Positions 26,300 through 33,649 of a DNA stretch of 64,000 nucleotides are shown one piece after another. Where the stretch lies: the NCBI GenBank assembly GCA_038240605.1, contig JBBSDP010000013.1, positions 32,308 to 96,307 of the forward strand, read 5' to 3'. Made by a program: the position numbers and the translations under genes. This DNA is from JBBSDP01 sp038240605 (lineage in GTDB: Bacteria; Planctomycetota; Phycisphaerae; Tepidisphaerales; Tepidisphaeraceae). Position 1 is the stretch's first letter, and every line of letters starts with the position of its first letter. The notes under the pieces are model-generated. The model ran no database searches and was not told the DNA's origin. It saw only the letters and a program-made list of their open reading frames with translations.

Positions 26300-27304
26300 A
26301 TGCGCCGCGTCCACCGTCTCGCTGTTTATTCCCCCCTGCTTGTAGTTCTCACATCGATTGCCCCGATCTGGGCATCGGAGCCGACGACGCCGCCAGACGG
26401 CGCCGTCAACGACGCGACCGTCGCGCCAGTTGTCGAGCCGGCGCAGTTCATGCGCTTCGTTCAGGACCTGCGCGGGGCGCGATTGGAAACGGCGGAAGTC
26501 ACGTATCGCAACAACGGCGGGCAGACCGTCCGGCTCGTCGGCGCGATTCACATCGGCGAGAAGGCGTACTTCGAGTCACTCAACAAAGAATTCGAGAACG
26601 ACGACGCGGTGCTCTACGAGCTGGTGAAACCGAAGGACGGGGTCATCCCGGCGCGCGGTGCTGCACCTGCGCCGGCGGGTGATAATCCGATCAGCCAGTT
26701 GCAGCACTTCATGAAAGACACGCTCAAGCTCGAGTTTCAGCTGGACGTGATCGATTATTCAAAGCCGAATTTTGTGCACGCGGATCTGGACAAGGAAACC
26801 TTCGAGAAGTTGCAGGCGGAGCGGGGGGAGTCGTTCGAGCAGATGATGCTTCAGCAACTGTTCAAGGCCATGACCGATCCCAAGGCACAGGAACAGGACC
26901 CGGCTGACGGAAAAAAGCCGCAGGATGAAATGCTGGACGACGTGATCAAACTGGTGACGCGCCCGGACATGGAGCGGCAACTCAAGCTGCTGGTGGCCCG
27001 CCAGCTCACGGAAGTGGAACTGAAGGGAATGGGGTTCGGCGATAACTCGGTGATCCTGGGCGAGCGCAACAAGGCGGCGATGAAGGTCCTCGCCGATACG
27101 CTTGGCCAGGGCAAGAAAAAGATCAGCGTCTTCTACGGCGCCGCCCACATGCCCAACCTATCAGAACGGTTGCGGGCGAGGGGATTCACGCCGGCATCGT
27201 GCGAATGGAAGACGGCGTGGGACCTGACGATTCGCGGGGATCAGCCGTCGGCGGTTGAAACGCTCTTGCGCGAGGTGATCAAGGCGCTGGACGATGATCA
27301 GTAG
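26300..27304 (+). CDS. Exported TraB/TIKI-like protein
   Basis: The 334-residue protein has a signal peptide (hydrophobic residues 8-22, cleavage after IWA). It carries two blocks typical of the TraB/PrgY/GumN superfamily: VRLVGAIHIGEKAYFESL near residue 80, with the G-x-x-H motif, and SVFYGAAHMPNLSERLRARG near 275, with a second GxxH. Some relatives (TIKI) are metalloproteases. The middle is helical and charged. The ATG at 26300 is chosen because AGGAG precedes it and it opens the signal peptide. It stands alone in an accessory region. Confidence 0.75.
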   Translation: MRRVHRLAVYSPLLVVLTSIAPIWASEPTTPPDGAVNDATVAPVVEPAQFMRFVQDLRGARLETAEVTYRNNGGQTVRLVGAIHIGEKAYFESLNKEFENDDAVLYELVKPKDGVIPARGAAPAPAGDNPISQLQHFMKDTLKLEFQLDVIDYSKPNFVHADLDKETFEKLQAERGESFEQMMLQQLFKAMTDPKAQEQDPADGKKPQDEMLDDVIKLVTRPDMERQLKLLVARQLTEVELKGMGFGDNSVILGERNKAAMKVLADTLGQGKKKISVFYGAAHMPNLSERLRARGFTPASCEWKTAWDLTIRGDQPSAVETLLREVIKALDDDQ

Positions 27305-27342
27305 TAGTCGAGAATTGCCCGCCCGCGCTTGCCGGCCGGCCA

Positions 27343-27603
27343 CTACCCTTCCACCACGCTCTTCTCGATCGGCTCCACCGTAACGCCGCGACCGCGAACG
27401 AAATCCATGGCGGCGGTGACTTCGCGCTCCTCGCCGCTCAGAAGCACCGCCATGATGCCGATCTCCTTCTGGACGCTGGCCTGGCGGATGTCGAAGACCA
27501 CGCGCGGGAACTTCTGGCTCATCTCCCAGATGATCGGCTGCTCGACCTGCGATCGTGTCGGGAAGGTGAACCAGCAACGGCGGCTGAAGGAAGCAGAGGA
27601 CAT
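27343..27603 (-). CDS. NIL-domain protein, sulfur-metabolism associated
   Basis: The 86-residue protein is almost entirely a NIL domain: a beta strand CWFTFPTRSQVEQPIIWEMS, then FPRVVFDIRQASVQKEIGIM, then AVLLSGEEREVTAAMDFVRGRG. NIL domains occur on methionine ABC importer ATPases and on ferredoxin-like proteins of homocysteine synthesis. It is the last gene after the threonine-synthase-like, MoaD-like and DUF4058 genes on the minus strand, which places it in the riboswitch-controlled sulfur unit. The gap to the DUF4058 stop is 23 bases. Confidence 0.82.
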   Translation of the reverse strand: MSSASFSRRCWFTFPTRSQVEQPIIWEMSQKFPRVVFDIRQASVQKEIGIMAVLLSGEEREVTAAMDFVRGRGVTVEPIEKSVVEG

Positions 27604-27626
27604 GACGGACTCGCTTTCATCGCGCC

Positions 27627-28418
27627 TCATGAGCGCACAGCGGCCTGCGCCACCTGGACGACCCAGTCGGCATCTTCGGCAGCGAACGACGGAGGAGGGG
27701 GCGACTCGTCGTAATGGATGATCTTATCGTAGCGCCCACGCTGATAAGCCGTGGAGAATGCGTCGGCGAGGCCGACCTGGATGTCCCCGTCGGGAGACTT
27801 TAGCGGCACCGGGAGCACAGGTAGCGGATGGCGAACGGTCCAGTGGTAAACCTGACAGTCAGGGCGGCGATCGCCGCGCGAGATCAACGCGTAATAATCC
27901 GCCGGAGGAAGAGATCGCGACAGTTGCAAACGCGTTCCGGCGCGAATCAAGTCCAACTCGATCATGTTGACCCGCTGTTCCAAAAGCGTTTCACGTTTGG
28001 CGACATATTGACCGCGTCCGTCGCCGGTCTTATCGGTGGAGAGTAACTCCAGGACCGTCACCAACTCGTAGCCTGGCATCCGGTAAATCTCGATAAACCC
28101 CTCTCGATGTGAATCGAGATGAACAATGTTGGCGATGGTCACCGGTTCCAGATCGGCGACGGTCGACGGGCCTACGCTAGCCGGACGGGTCAAATCGGAA
28201 TAGCGCCGCCCGACTAACACGTCCGGGCCCATCACTTTTCGACGCGGCTCCAATTCAGGCTCGATCTTGAGAACCAATTCATTTATGCGAGCAACGTAAT
28301 TGTCCGGAAGCCGGTCGGCTATCACGCCACGACAAGACGTTATCAACTCGTGGTGGAAGTCCGGCCATTGCGCCGGACTTTCCAGATAGGGATCCATGCC
28401 AGGAAACGGGCTGGGCAT
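27627..28418 (-). CDS. DUF4058-family protein, copy 2, inside the sulfur unit
   Basis: The 263-residue protein begins MPSPFPGMDPYLESPAQWPD and has RLPDNYVARINELVL, LVTVLELLSTDKTGDGRGQY, VNMIELDLIRAG and PLPVLPVPLKSPDGD, paralleling copy 1. The ATG at 28418 matches the family start. It sits 10 bases after the MoaD-like gene and 23 bases before the NIL gene. It is therefore either a late insertion into the sulfur operon or a passenger transcribed with it. Confidence 0.85.
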   Translation of the reverse strand: MPSPFPGMDPYLESPAQWPDFHHELITSCRGVIADRLPDNYVARINELVLKIEPELEPRRKVMGPDVLVGRRYSDLTRPASVGPSTVADLEPVTIANIVHLDSHREGFIEIYRMPGYELVTVLELLSTDKTGDGRGQYVAKRETLLEQRVNMIELDLIRAGTRLQLSRSLPPADYYALISRGDRRPDCQVYHWTVRHPLPVLPVPLKSPDGDIQVGLADAFSTAYQRGRYDKIIHYDESPPPPSFAAEDADWVVQVAQAAVRS

Positions 28419-28428
28419 TATTCGCTCC

Positions 28429-28704
28429 TCACCCGCCGGCGATTGCCGGGACGATGCTGATCTCATCACCGGCCTTGACGGGCGTCTCGAGGTTCTGGAG
28501 GAAGCGGATGTCCTCATCGTTGAGGTAGACGTTGACGAAGCGGTTGAGCTTCCCTTCGCCCTTGAAGAGCCGGGTCTCGATCCCGCTGGCGTTGGCCTTC
28601 AGGCTGTTGAGGACTTCTCCGACGCTCTGGCCAGTTGCCTCGACCACATCGGCGCCGTTGGTGTAAGACCGCAAGGGAGAGGGAATCCGCACTTTGATGC
28701 TCAT
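28429..28704 (-). CDS. MoaD/ThiS-family sulfur-carrier protein ending in Gly-Gly
   Basis: The 91-residue beta-grasp protein has MSIKVRIPSPLRSYTNG at the start, KLNRFVNVYLNDEDIRFL in the core and the C-terminus IVPAIAGG. The terminal Gly-Gly is what an E1-like enzyme adenylates and converts to a thiocarboxylate in MoaD, ThiS and CysO. Here the last codon is GG with no extra residues, so no trimming protease would be needed. AGGAAG precedes the ATG. Position after a SAM-riboswitch-controlled PLP enzyme suggests it donates sulfur in (homo)cysteine synthesis. No E1-like gene is in the window. Confidence 0.88.
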   Translation of the reverse strand: MSIKVRIPSPLRSYTNGADVVEATGQSVGEVLNSLKANASGIETRLFKGEGKLNRFVNVYLNDEDIRFLQNLETPVKAGDEISIVPAIAGG

Positions 28705-28881
28705 ATCGTCTTCCTGTCGCCTGAACCCGGATCGAACCGGGCAGGATGATAGCCACGCTTCACGTTTCCGCCAACCTCACAGCCACGCCGGATCGCCGGG
28801 CGAGGGGGAATCGTTGGCGTCACGAATGATGGGCGATACCATCGGTTCAGGCGGAAATTTCGTCGGGGAAGCAAATCGGGC

Positions 28882-29103
28882 ATGTCGCAGCCAACGATCA
28901 TCATCAATCCGATCATTAACTCGCCGATCAACAGCCAGCAGAAAAACAATGTGCCCGATTTCATTGTGCGAATCGAAGATGGCCATGGAGAAGACGACGC
29001 GCTTAACCTGATCGTCGAAGTCACCGGCGAGCAGGACATTGAGAAAGAGGTGAAAACGTCCACCGCACGGAATCTCTGGGTACCCGAATCCCGAACTCGC
29101 CCA
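28882..29103 (+). pseudogene. Fossil of a type III restriction (Res-like) C-terminus
   Basis: The frame encodes VPDFIVRIEDGHGEDDALNL, then IVEVTGEQD and STARNLWVPES. This is the C-terminal nuclease-core sequence of BPTD_3080/type III Res-like proteins (PDFIVR-x-DDG, L-x-LIVEVTG). Only about 60 residues remain, without the helicase part. Confidence 0.6.
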
Positions 29104-29110
29104 ACAGGGG

Positions 29111-29299
29111 ATGCGCGAGCTCTACAAGGCCAAGGGATACCCTCAAGATTGGATCGACAAGCGAGTTCGCGGCATCGCGGTGCGGGATGAGCTGACCGCC
29201 GAATGGGAAAATCGTGGCATCGCCGACCAGAAGGATTTTGCGATCAACCATTACGGGGACGAGGTGCTGAAGATGTATTCGATCCCCGCCGACGACTGA
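29111..29299 (+). pseudogene. Fossil of a DinD/BRO-type protein
   Basis: The 62-codon frame includes GYPQDWIDKRVRGIAVRDEL and TAEWENRGIADQKDFAI. It resembles a segment of DNA-damage-inducible protein D / BRO-N-like proteins (W-x-x-KR-x-RGIAVR-x-ELT-x-EW). The beginning of a complete gene is missing. It directly follows the Res-like fossil in a different frame. Confidence 0.55.
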
Positions 29300-29315
29300 G
29301 AAGAAGCCGTCACGG

Positions 29316-30605
29316 TCAGCCTATCGTCGCCGGCTCACGCGACAGCGGTGTTTTCCTGGAGAACGAGGGTATTTCCCTGGAATCTTCGAAGAACGCATCG
29401 AACTCCGAAATCTTCGGCTCGATCACCCGCGGCGGAGGCAGCTCGTTCTGCACGACCTCCAGCGTCTTGAGGCCGTTGCCGGTGATGCTGATCACGATCG
29501 ACTCGTCGCGCGGGATCCGCCCCTGTTGAATCAGCTTGATGGCGGCGGCGAGCGTCGTGCCGCCGGCGGGCTCGGTCCAGATTCCCTCGGTGCGGGCGAG
29601 CAGCCGGATCGCGTCGACGATCTCGCGGTCGGTGGCGCTTTCGCCCCAGCCCCCCGACTCGGTCACCGCCTGGTAGACGTAATAGCCATCGGCTGGATTG
29701 CCGATCGCGATCGACTTGGCGATCGTGTTCGGCTTCTGCGGCTCGATGATGTCGATCCCGCGATGGATCGCCGTCACGACCGGGTTGCACCCGGCCGCCT
29801 GGGCGGAGTAGATGCGCGGATGGTTGTCCTCGACCAGCCCGAGCTCGATGAACTCCTTGTACGCACGATAGACCTTCGGCAGGATCGTCCCGCCGGCGGT
29901 GGGGACCACCGTATGCTGGGGCAGGCGCCAGCCCAATTGCTCGGCGATCTCGAAGCCGTACGTCTTGGCACCCTCGGTGTAGTAAGGGCGAAGGTTCACG
30001 TTCACGATTGCCCAGCCGTACTTGTCGGCGATCTCGGTGCAGAGGCGGTTGACGTCGTCATACGTGCCGCGGATGCGCACCATCGTCGGCCCGAAGATGA
30101 GCGAGCCGAGGACCTTCCCCTGCTCCAGGTCATGCGGGATCATGACGAAACAGCGGATTCCGGCCTGGGCGGCGTGTGCGGCGGTGCTGTTCGCGAGGTT
30201 CCCCGTGCTGGCGCAGCCGACGGTATCAAATCCAAACTCGATCGCTTTGCTGATCGCAACCGACACCACCCGCTCCTTATAGGAATAGGTGGGATAATTG
30301 CAGGAATCGTCCTTGATCCAGAGTTCACTGCAACCGAGCTCTTTGGCAAGGCGATCGGCGCGGCGGAGCGGCGTGAAGCCGGAGTGCATGCCGGTTTTTG
30401 GCGCGCCTTCAACTGGCAGCAGGTCTCTGTAGCGCCAAAGGCTTCGCGGGCCGGCGGCGATGCTCTCGCGGGTGACCTTTCCCTTCATCTTCGCGTAGTC
30501 GTACTCGACCTCGTACGGGCCGAAACACGCTTCGCAGACGTGAAGTGGAGCAACCGGAGCGCGATGACCGCACTCTTTGCACTTGAGGCCGAGCACGTAA
30601 CTCAT
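29316..30605 (-). CDS. thrC: Threonine-synthase-like PLP enzyme under SAM-riboswitch control
   Basis: The 429-residue fold-type II PLP enzyme has an N-terminal zinc ribbon (Cys9, 12, 24, 27), the PLP lysine in YPTYSYKERV (Lys110), and the cofactor glycines in GCASTGNLANSTAAH. SITGNGLKTL follows near the end. It is annotated as threonine synthase by similarity, acting on O-phosphohomoserine. The lysine motif differs from the usual NPTGSFKDR. The SAM-I riboswitch upstream and the MoaD and NIL genes downstream suggest that the real product could be homocysteine made with a protein thiocarboxylate (inference). The ATG follows an array of TTGTCCG repeats in the leader. The symbol reflects family only. 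Confidence 0.85.
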   Translation of the reverse strand: MSYVLGLKCKECGHRAPVAPLHVCEACFGPYEVEYDYAKMKGKVTRESIAAGPRSLWRYRDLLPVEGAPKTGMHSGFTPLRRADRLAKELGCSELWIKDDSCNYPTYSYKERVVSVAISKAIEFGFDTVGCASTGNLANSTAAHAAQAGIRCFVMIPHDLEQGKVLGSLIFGPTMVRIRGTYDDVNRLCTEIADKYGWAIVNVNLRPYYTEGAKTYGFEIAEQLGWRLPQHTVVPTAGGTILPKVYRAYKEFIELGLVEDNHPRIYSAQAAGCNPVVTAIHRGIDIIEPQKPNTIAKSIAIGNPADGYYVYQAVTESGGWGESATDREIVDAIRLLARTEGIWTEPAGGTTLAAAIKLIQQGRIPRDESIVISITGNGLKTLEVVQNELPPPRVIEPKISEFDAFFEDSREIPSFSRKTPLSREPATIG

Positions 30606-30610
30606 GACGT

Positions 30611-30695
30611 TTGTCCGTTGTCCGTTGTCCGTTGTCCGTTGTCACCGCGTCCGCCTAACAACGCACAACGGACAACGGACCACTGACAACTGACC
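30611..30695. repeat. Inverted array of TTGTCCG units in the leader of the threonine-synthase-like gene
   Basis: At least four head-to-tail TTGTCCG/TCCGTTG units (30611-30643) face CACAACGGACAACGGAC and CTGACAACTGACC (30664-30695). The array is of the same family as 20388-20460 and lies between the riboswitch terminator and the start codon. Confidence 0.8.
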
Positions 30696-30729
30696 AAATA
30701 AGAAAACCTCTTCTTGCGATAAGAAGAGG
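30695..30729 (-). terminator. Intrinsic terminator of the SAM riboswitch
   Basis: On the minus strand CCTCTTCTT and AAGAAGAGG (30721-30729 and 30707-30715) form a perfect 9-base stem with a 5-base loop, followed by TTTTCTTATTT (30695-30706). The 5' arm overlaps TCTTCTTATC, which is fully complementary to the 3' strand of riboswitch stem P1. Confidence 0.88.
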
Positions 30730-30751
30730 CCAGCCTGCCGTGCGTCAGCGT

Positions 30752-30900
30752 CTTCTTATCTGTCCTGCACCACGGCACCGATTGCCGCGACGCGGGCGGG
30801 AGTTAGCACCTAACATGGGCAGACGTTAAACGAAAACGTCTGCCGTTGCCGGTTGCTGTGGCGTCATCGGGCCCAACCCTCAGCCACTCTGGATAAGAGC
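30752..30900 (-). promoter_or_regulatory. SAM-I (S-box) riboswitch
   Basis: On the minus strand the leader has the S-box consensus: CTCTTATC-cAGAG-TGG (P1/P2 start), GAGGG, GGCCCGATGA (core), CAGCAACC and GGTGCTAACTCC. Stem P1 closes with GATAAGA at 30754-30760. The hairpin GGCAGACG/CGTCTGCC near 30830-30850 is P3. By family knowledge it binds S-adenosylmethionine and, when SAM is bound, allows the downstream terminator to form and turns off the threonine-synthase-like gene and any co-transcribed genes. The sequence match is direct; the regulatory sign is inferred from the layout. Confidence 0.93.
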
Positions 30901-30920
30901 AATATTCAGTTGTGAACGTG

Positions 30921-30948
30921 AGTCTAAGACACCTCGCGATCCTGTCAA
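30921..30948 (-). promoter_or_regulatory. Promoter of the SAM-riboswitch operon
   Basis: On the minus strand TTGACA (30943-30948) and TAGACT (30921-30926) are spaced by 16 bases, a strong sigma-70-type promoter. Transcription would start near 30914, a few bases before the aptamer. Confidence 0.75.
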
Positions 30949-31030
30949 GGTCCCATTCGAAAGCGTTCACCTTCAAACAAATTTCCCACTTTGCCACTTG
31001 CCTCGATCAGACGACCACGACACAATGTAA

Positions 31031-31489
31031 ATGGCAGTAGCAACTATGGTTGCCGACGCACTTCAGGTTGATCCCCGAATTCTTCTGTGTGACGATTCCC
31101 CAGTTGAACGACTCGCATTGGCGCACTTCCTGCGCAATGCCGGGTACGCGGTCGATGAGGCCGGTGACGGCGACGCCGCTATCCTTCAACTCAAGCACCG
31201 CCAGATCGATGCAGTGCTCCTCGACCTGCAAATGCCCGGCGTGGACGGATTTGAGGTGCTGACTTATCTCCAGGAACATCGGCGATCTCTGCCGGTCATC
31301 CTTTTGTCTGGAATGCCCCTCTACAAGATCCAGCACAAGATGAATGACCTGCCAACGCCGGAGCTGCCGCCGCTGCTGATCAAGCCAATCGATCCCGAAC
31401 AGCTCCTGGGCATCCTCGAGCTACAGCTCAGCGGCCAACTTCGGCCCGATGGCCTGAAGGAAGAGCCGACGCCCGCACCGCCCGAATGA
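31031..31489 (+). CDS. Single-domain response regulator
   Basis: The 152-residue protein consists of one receiver domain: the acidic pair Asp21-Asp22 (LLCDDSPVERL), the phosphoacceptor Asp65 (VLLDLQMPGVDGF), Ser93 (LLSGM) and Lys118 (LLIKP). A short Pro/Glu-rich tail follows and there is no DNA-binding output domain. It should signal by protein contact after phosphorylation by a histidine kinase that is not in this window. An ATG at 31046 is an alternative start. It is encoded divergently from the riboswitch operon. Confidence 0.9.
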   Translation: MAVATMVADALQVDPRILLCDDSPVERLALAHFLRNAGYAVDEAGDGDAAILQLKHRQIDAVLLDLQMPGVDGFEVLTYLQEHRRSLPVILLSGMPLYKIQHKMNDLPTPELPPLLIKPIDPEQLLGILELQLSGQLRPDGLKEEPTPAPPE

Positions 31490-31493
31490 CAAG

Positions 31494-32057
31494 TTACGAT
31501 CGCGACCCGCCCAGGTTTCGCAAGCCGGCCGCGGCGCGCATGCGGTTGACGTACGCGAGCAGTTCCTCGTCGCGCTGAATAAAACGGACCAGCCGGGCGG
31601 TGGTGATGCCGAAGCATACGGCGGCTTCGGACACGGATCCGGCGCGATCCGCCAGCACGTCGAGCACCCTGGCAACCGCCGGCAGGTAATCGGGGCTCCG
31701 TATTCCTATCGCCTGTTTTGATTCCCCGCCGATCATTTCACCAAGACGCGCATCGGCGGGTGACGGGACGGCAATGCCGGCGCCCACGCTCGCCACCGGA
31801 TCCCGCAGCTCGAACACCAACCGGCGGCGCAGCCGCTGCAATGCCGCCGCCTTGTTTTGTGCCTGCGAACGCGATTCGCTCGCCACGACACAGATGCCGC
31901 TGGGGACATGCGTGACGCGGACGGCGGAACTGGTCTTGTTCCGCTTCTGCCCGCCGGGACCGCTGCCACGAAACGCCTCCCACCGGCATTGCTCCGCCAG
32001 ACGTTCAGGCGGGAGATCGCGGGGATTAACGGACCGTTGGCCGCGCGCGTCGTCCAC
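31494..32057 (-). CDS. Peptide-chain-release-factor-like GGQ protein
   Basis: The 187-residue protein has the GGQ loop of class I release factors in GSGPGGQKRNKTSSAVRVTH (near residues 32-51), followed by a basic helical stretch (QAQNKAAALQRLRRRL). It lacks the codon-recognition domains of RF1/RF2, so it may be a stalled-ribosome rescue factor akin to ArfB/YaeJ. The C-terminal half is helical and unassigned. The start is GTG at 32057 without a strong ribosome site. It is convergent with the response regulator (5 bases) and divergent from the GH57 gene. Confidence 0.78.
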   Translation of the reverse strand: MDDARGQRSVNPRDLPPERLAEQCRWEAFRGSGPGGQKRNKTSSAVRVTHVPSGICVVASESRSQAQNKAAALQRLRRRLVFELRDPVASVGAGIAVPSPADARLGEMIGGESKQAIGIRSPDYLPAVARVLDVLADRAGSVSEAAVCFGITTARLVRFIQRDEELLAYVNRMRAAAGLRNLGGSRS

Positions 32058-32179
32058 AGGACGCTCACGTTAATCGCGGCGCGATGTGCTGTCGAAATCC
32101 GCGGCGGCGGTAGACCCGCGCGCGATCGCCTGTAGAATGGCCGCCCGCGGCCCGCATCGAACACTGGGGGCAATCGCTT

Positions 32180-33355
32180 ATGGCTTCGGTTTGTTTCTAT
32201 TTTCAGGTCCACCAGCCGTACCGGCTTCGGCGCTACAGCGTCTTCGATACCGACCGGCACTACTTCGACGACTACAAGAACGCGGAGCTGTTGCGCAAGG
32301 TTGCTTCCCGGTGCTACCTGCCGGCGAACCAGATGCTGCTGGAGACGATCCGGTTGCACGAAGGCCGCTTCCGCATCGCCTATTCGATCACCGGCATCGT
32401 GCTGGAGCAGCTCGAGGCGAGCGCGCCCGAAGTGATCGAATCGTTCCACGAGTTGAACCGGACCGGGTGCGTCGAGTTCCTCGATGAGACGTATTACCAC
32501 TCCCTCTCGTTCCTCTACTCGCGCGAGGAGTTCCGGGCGCAGGTGGAACTGCACCGTCGCAAGATCAAGGACCTTTTCGGCCAGGAGCCGCGCATCTTTC
32601 GCAACACGGAGCTGATCTACAACAATGACCTGGCCCACTTCGTGAGCCACATGGGGTACGACGCGATCCTCGCCGAGGGCGCCGACCAGATCCTCGGCTC
32701 GCGCAGCCCCAACTTCGTCTATCGCCCGCCGCACGCGCCGCGCCTCAAGCTGCTCCTGAAGAACTACCGGCTCAGCGACGACATCGCCTTCCGCTTCAGC
32801 AACCGCGACTGGGAGCAGTGGCCGCTGAACGCCGAAAAGTTCGCCCGCTGGGTCAACCAGATCAACGGCAACGGGTTCCTCTGCAACCTGTTCATGGATT
32901 ACGAGACGTTCGGCGAGCACCAGTGGGCGGAAACCGGCATCTTCGATTTCACGCGGCACCTGCCCGGCGAGATCATGAAGAACCGGGACAACCAGTTCCT
33001 CACGCCGTCGCAGGTGATCGACTCCTACGAAAGCGTCGGGGAGATCGACGTGCCGCACATGATTTCCTGGGCAGACACCGAGCGTGATCTTTCGGCGTGG
33101 CTCGGCAACGCGATGCAGTCCAACGCACTGCACGAACTGTACAAGCTCGAGGGGGCGCTCAAGGAGCATGGCGACGCGGAACTGTTGACCGACTGGCGCA
33201 AACTTACCAGCAGCGATCACTTCTATTACATGTGCACGAAGCACCAGGCCGACGGGGACGTGCACCGATACTTCAGCCCCTATGAGAGCCCCTACGACAG
33301 CTACATCAATTTCATGAACGTCCTGGACAACGTCCAGACCCGGCTGCGGGAATAG
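32180..33355 (+). CDS. Glycoside hydrolase family 57 amylase-like enzyme
   Basis: The 391-residue protein matches GH57: FQVHQPYRL at the N-terminus, the catalytic nucleophile Glu in FRNTELIYNN (near residue 143), and the acid/base Asp in FMDYETFGEHQW (near residue 240). Its length suits the shorter alpha-amylase-like members. No signal peptide is present, so it probably acts on intracellular glycogen or maltodextrins, supported by the GH13 enzyme 9 kb downstream. It is probably the only gene of its transcript. Confidence 0.93.
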   Translation: MASVCFYFQVHQPYRLRRYSVFDTDRHYFDDYKNAELLRKVASRCYLPANQMLLETIRLHEGRFRIAYSITGIVLEQLEASAPEVIESFHELNRTGCVEFLDETYYHSLSFLYSREEFRAQVELHRRKIKDLFGQEPRIFRNTELIYNNDLAHFVSHMGYDAILAEGADQILGSRSPNFVYRPPHAPRLKLLLKNYRLSDDIAFRFSNRDWEQWPLNAEKFARWVNQINGNGFLCNLFMDYETFGEHQWAETGIFDFTRHLPGEIMKNRDNQFLTPSQVIDSYESVGEIDVPHMISWADTERDLSAWLGNAMQSNALHELYKLEGALKEHGDAELLTDWRKLTSSDHFYYMCTKHQADGDVHRYFSPYESPYDSYINFMNVLDNVQTRLRE

Positions 33356-33380
33356 GGCGCCGCCAGTGGCCCCCTCTGTC

Positions 33381-33559
33381 GTGGCACAGGCGCCCTCGCC
33401 CGTGGGCTGCGGTACGCCGCAGCCATCGGCGGTACTCTGCCGATTCAGCAAGAGCGCAGCGTCTCAATTCACTCTAGGATGAAGATCGATGATCTCGGTC
33501 GAGTACGACCGAGCCGGCGTGAGGGTACACGCCTTCATGGGCGAGGGCGCCCATGCCAC
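33381..33559. repeat. MITE-like element with 24-base terminal inverted repeats
   Basis: GTGGCACAGGCGCCCTCGCC-type sequence at 33381-33404 is inverted at 33536-33559 (CATGGGCGAGGGCGCCCATG-type). Inside is a perfect hairpin CTCGGTCG-AGTA-CGACCGAG near 33494-33513. The 180-base element has no open frame and fills most of the gap between GH57 and gcvT. A single arm of the same motif occurs inside dinG at 41134-41156. Confidence 0.65.
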
Positions 33560-33649
33560 TAGATTGGCCGACTCTGACATGGAACCTGCCGACATTGCCG
33601 GCCGATGATTCCTTGACGCATACCAAGCAGACCGATAGGTTGCGCATTG

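Noticed and set aside
31733..33451. Long minus-strand open frame (572 codons) opposite the GH57 gene
   Set aside because: It is the antisense of a well-supported GH57 gene. Its translation is Val/Glu/Arg-rich with no family motifs, which is typical of antisense frames in GC-rich DNA.
33356..33649. Possible glycine riboswitch upstream of gcvT
   Set aside because: No glycine aptamer consensus could be found on either strand. The gap is occupied by the inverted-repeat element.
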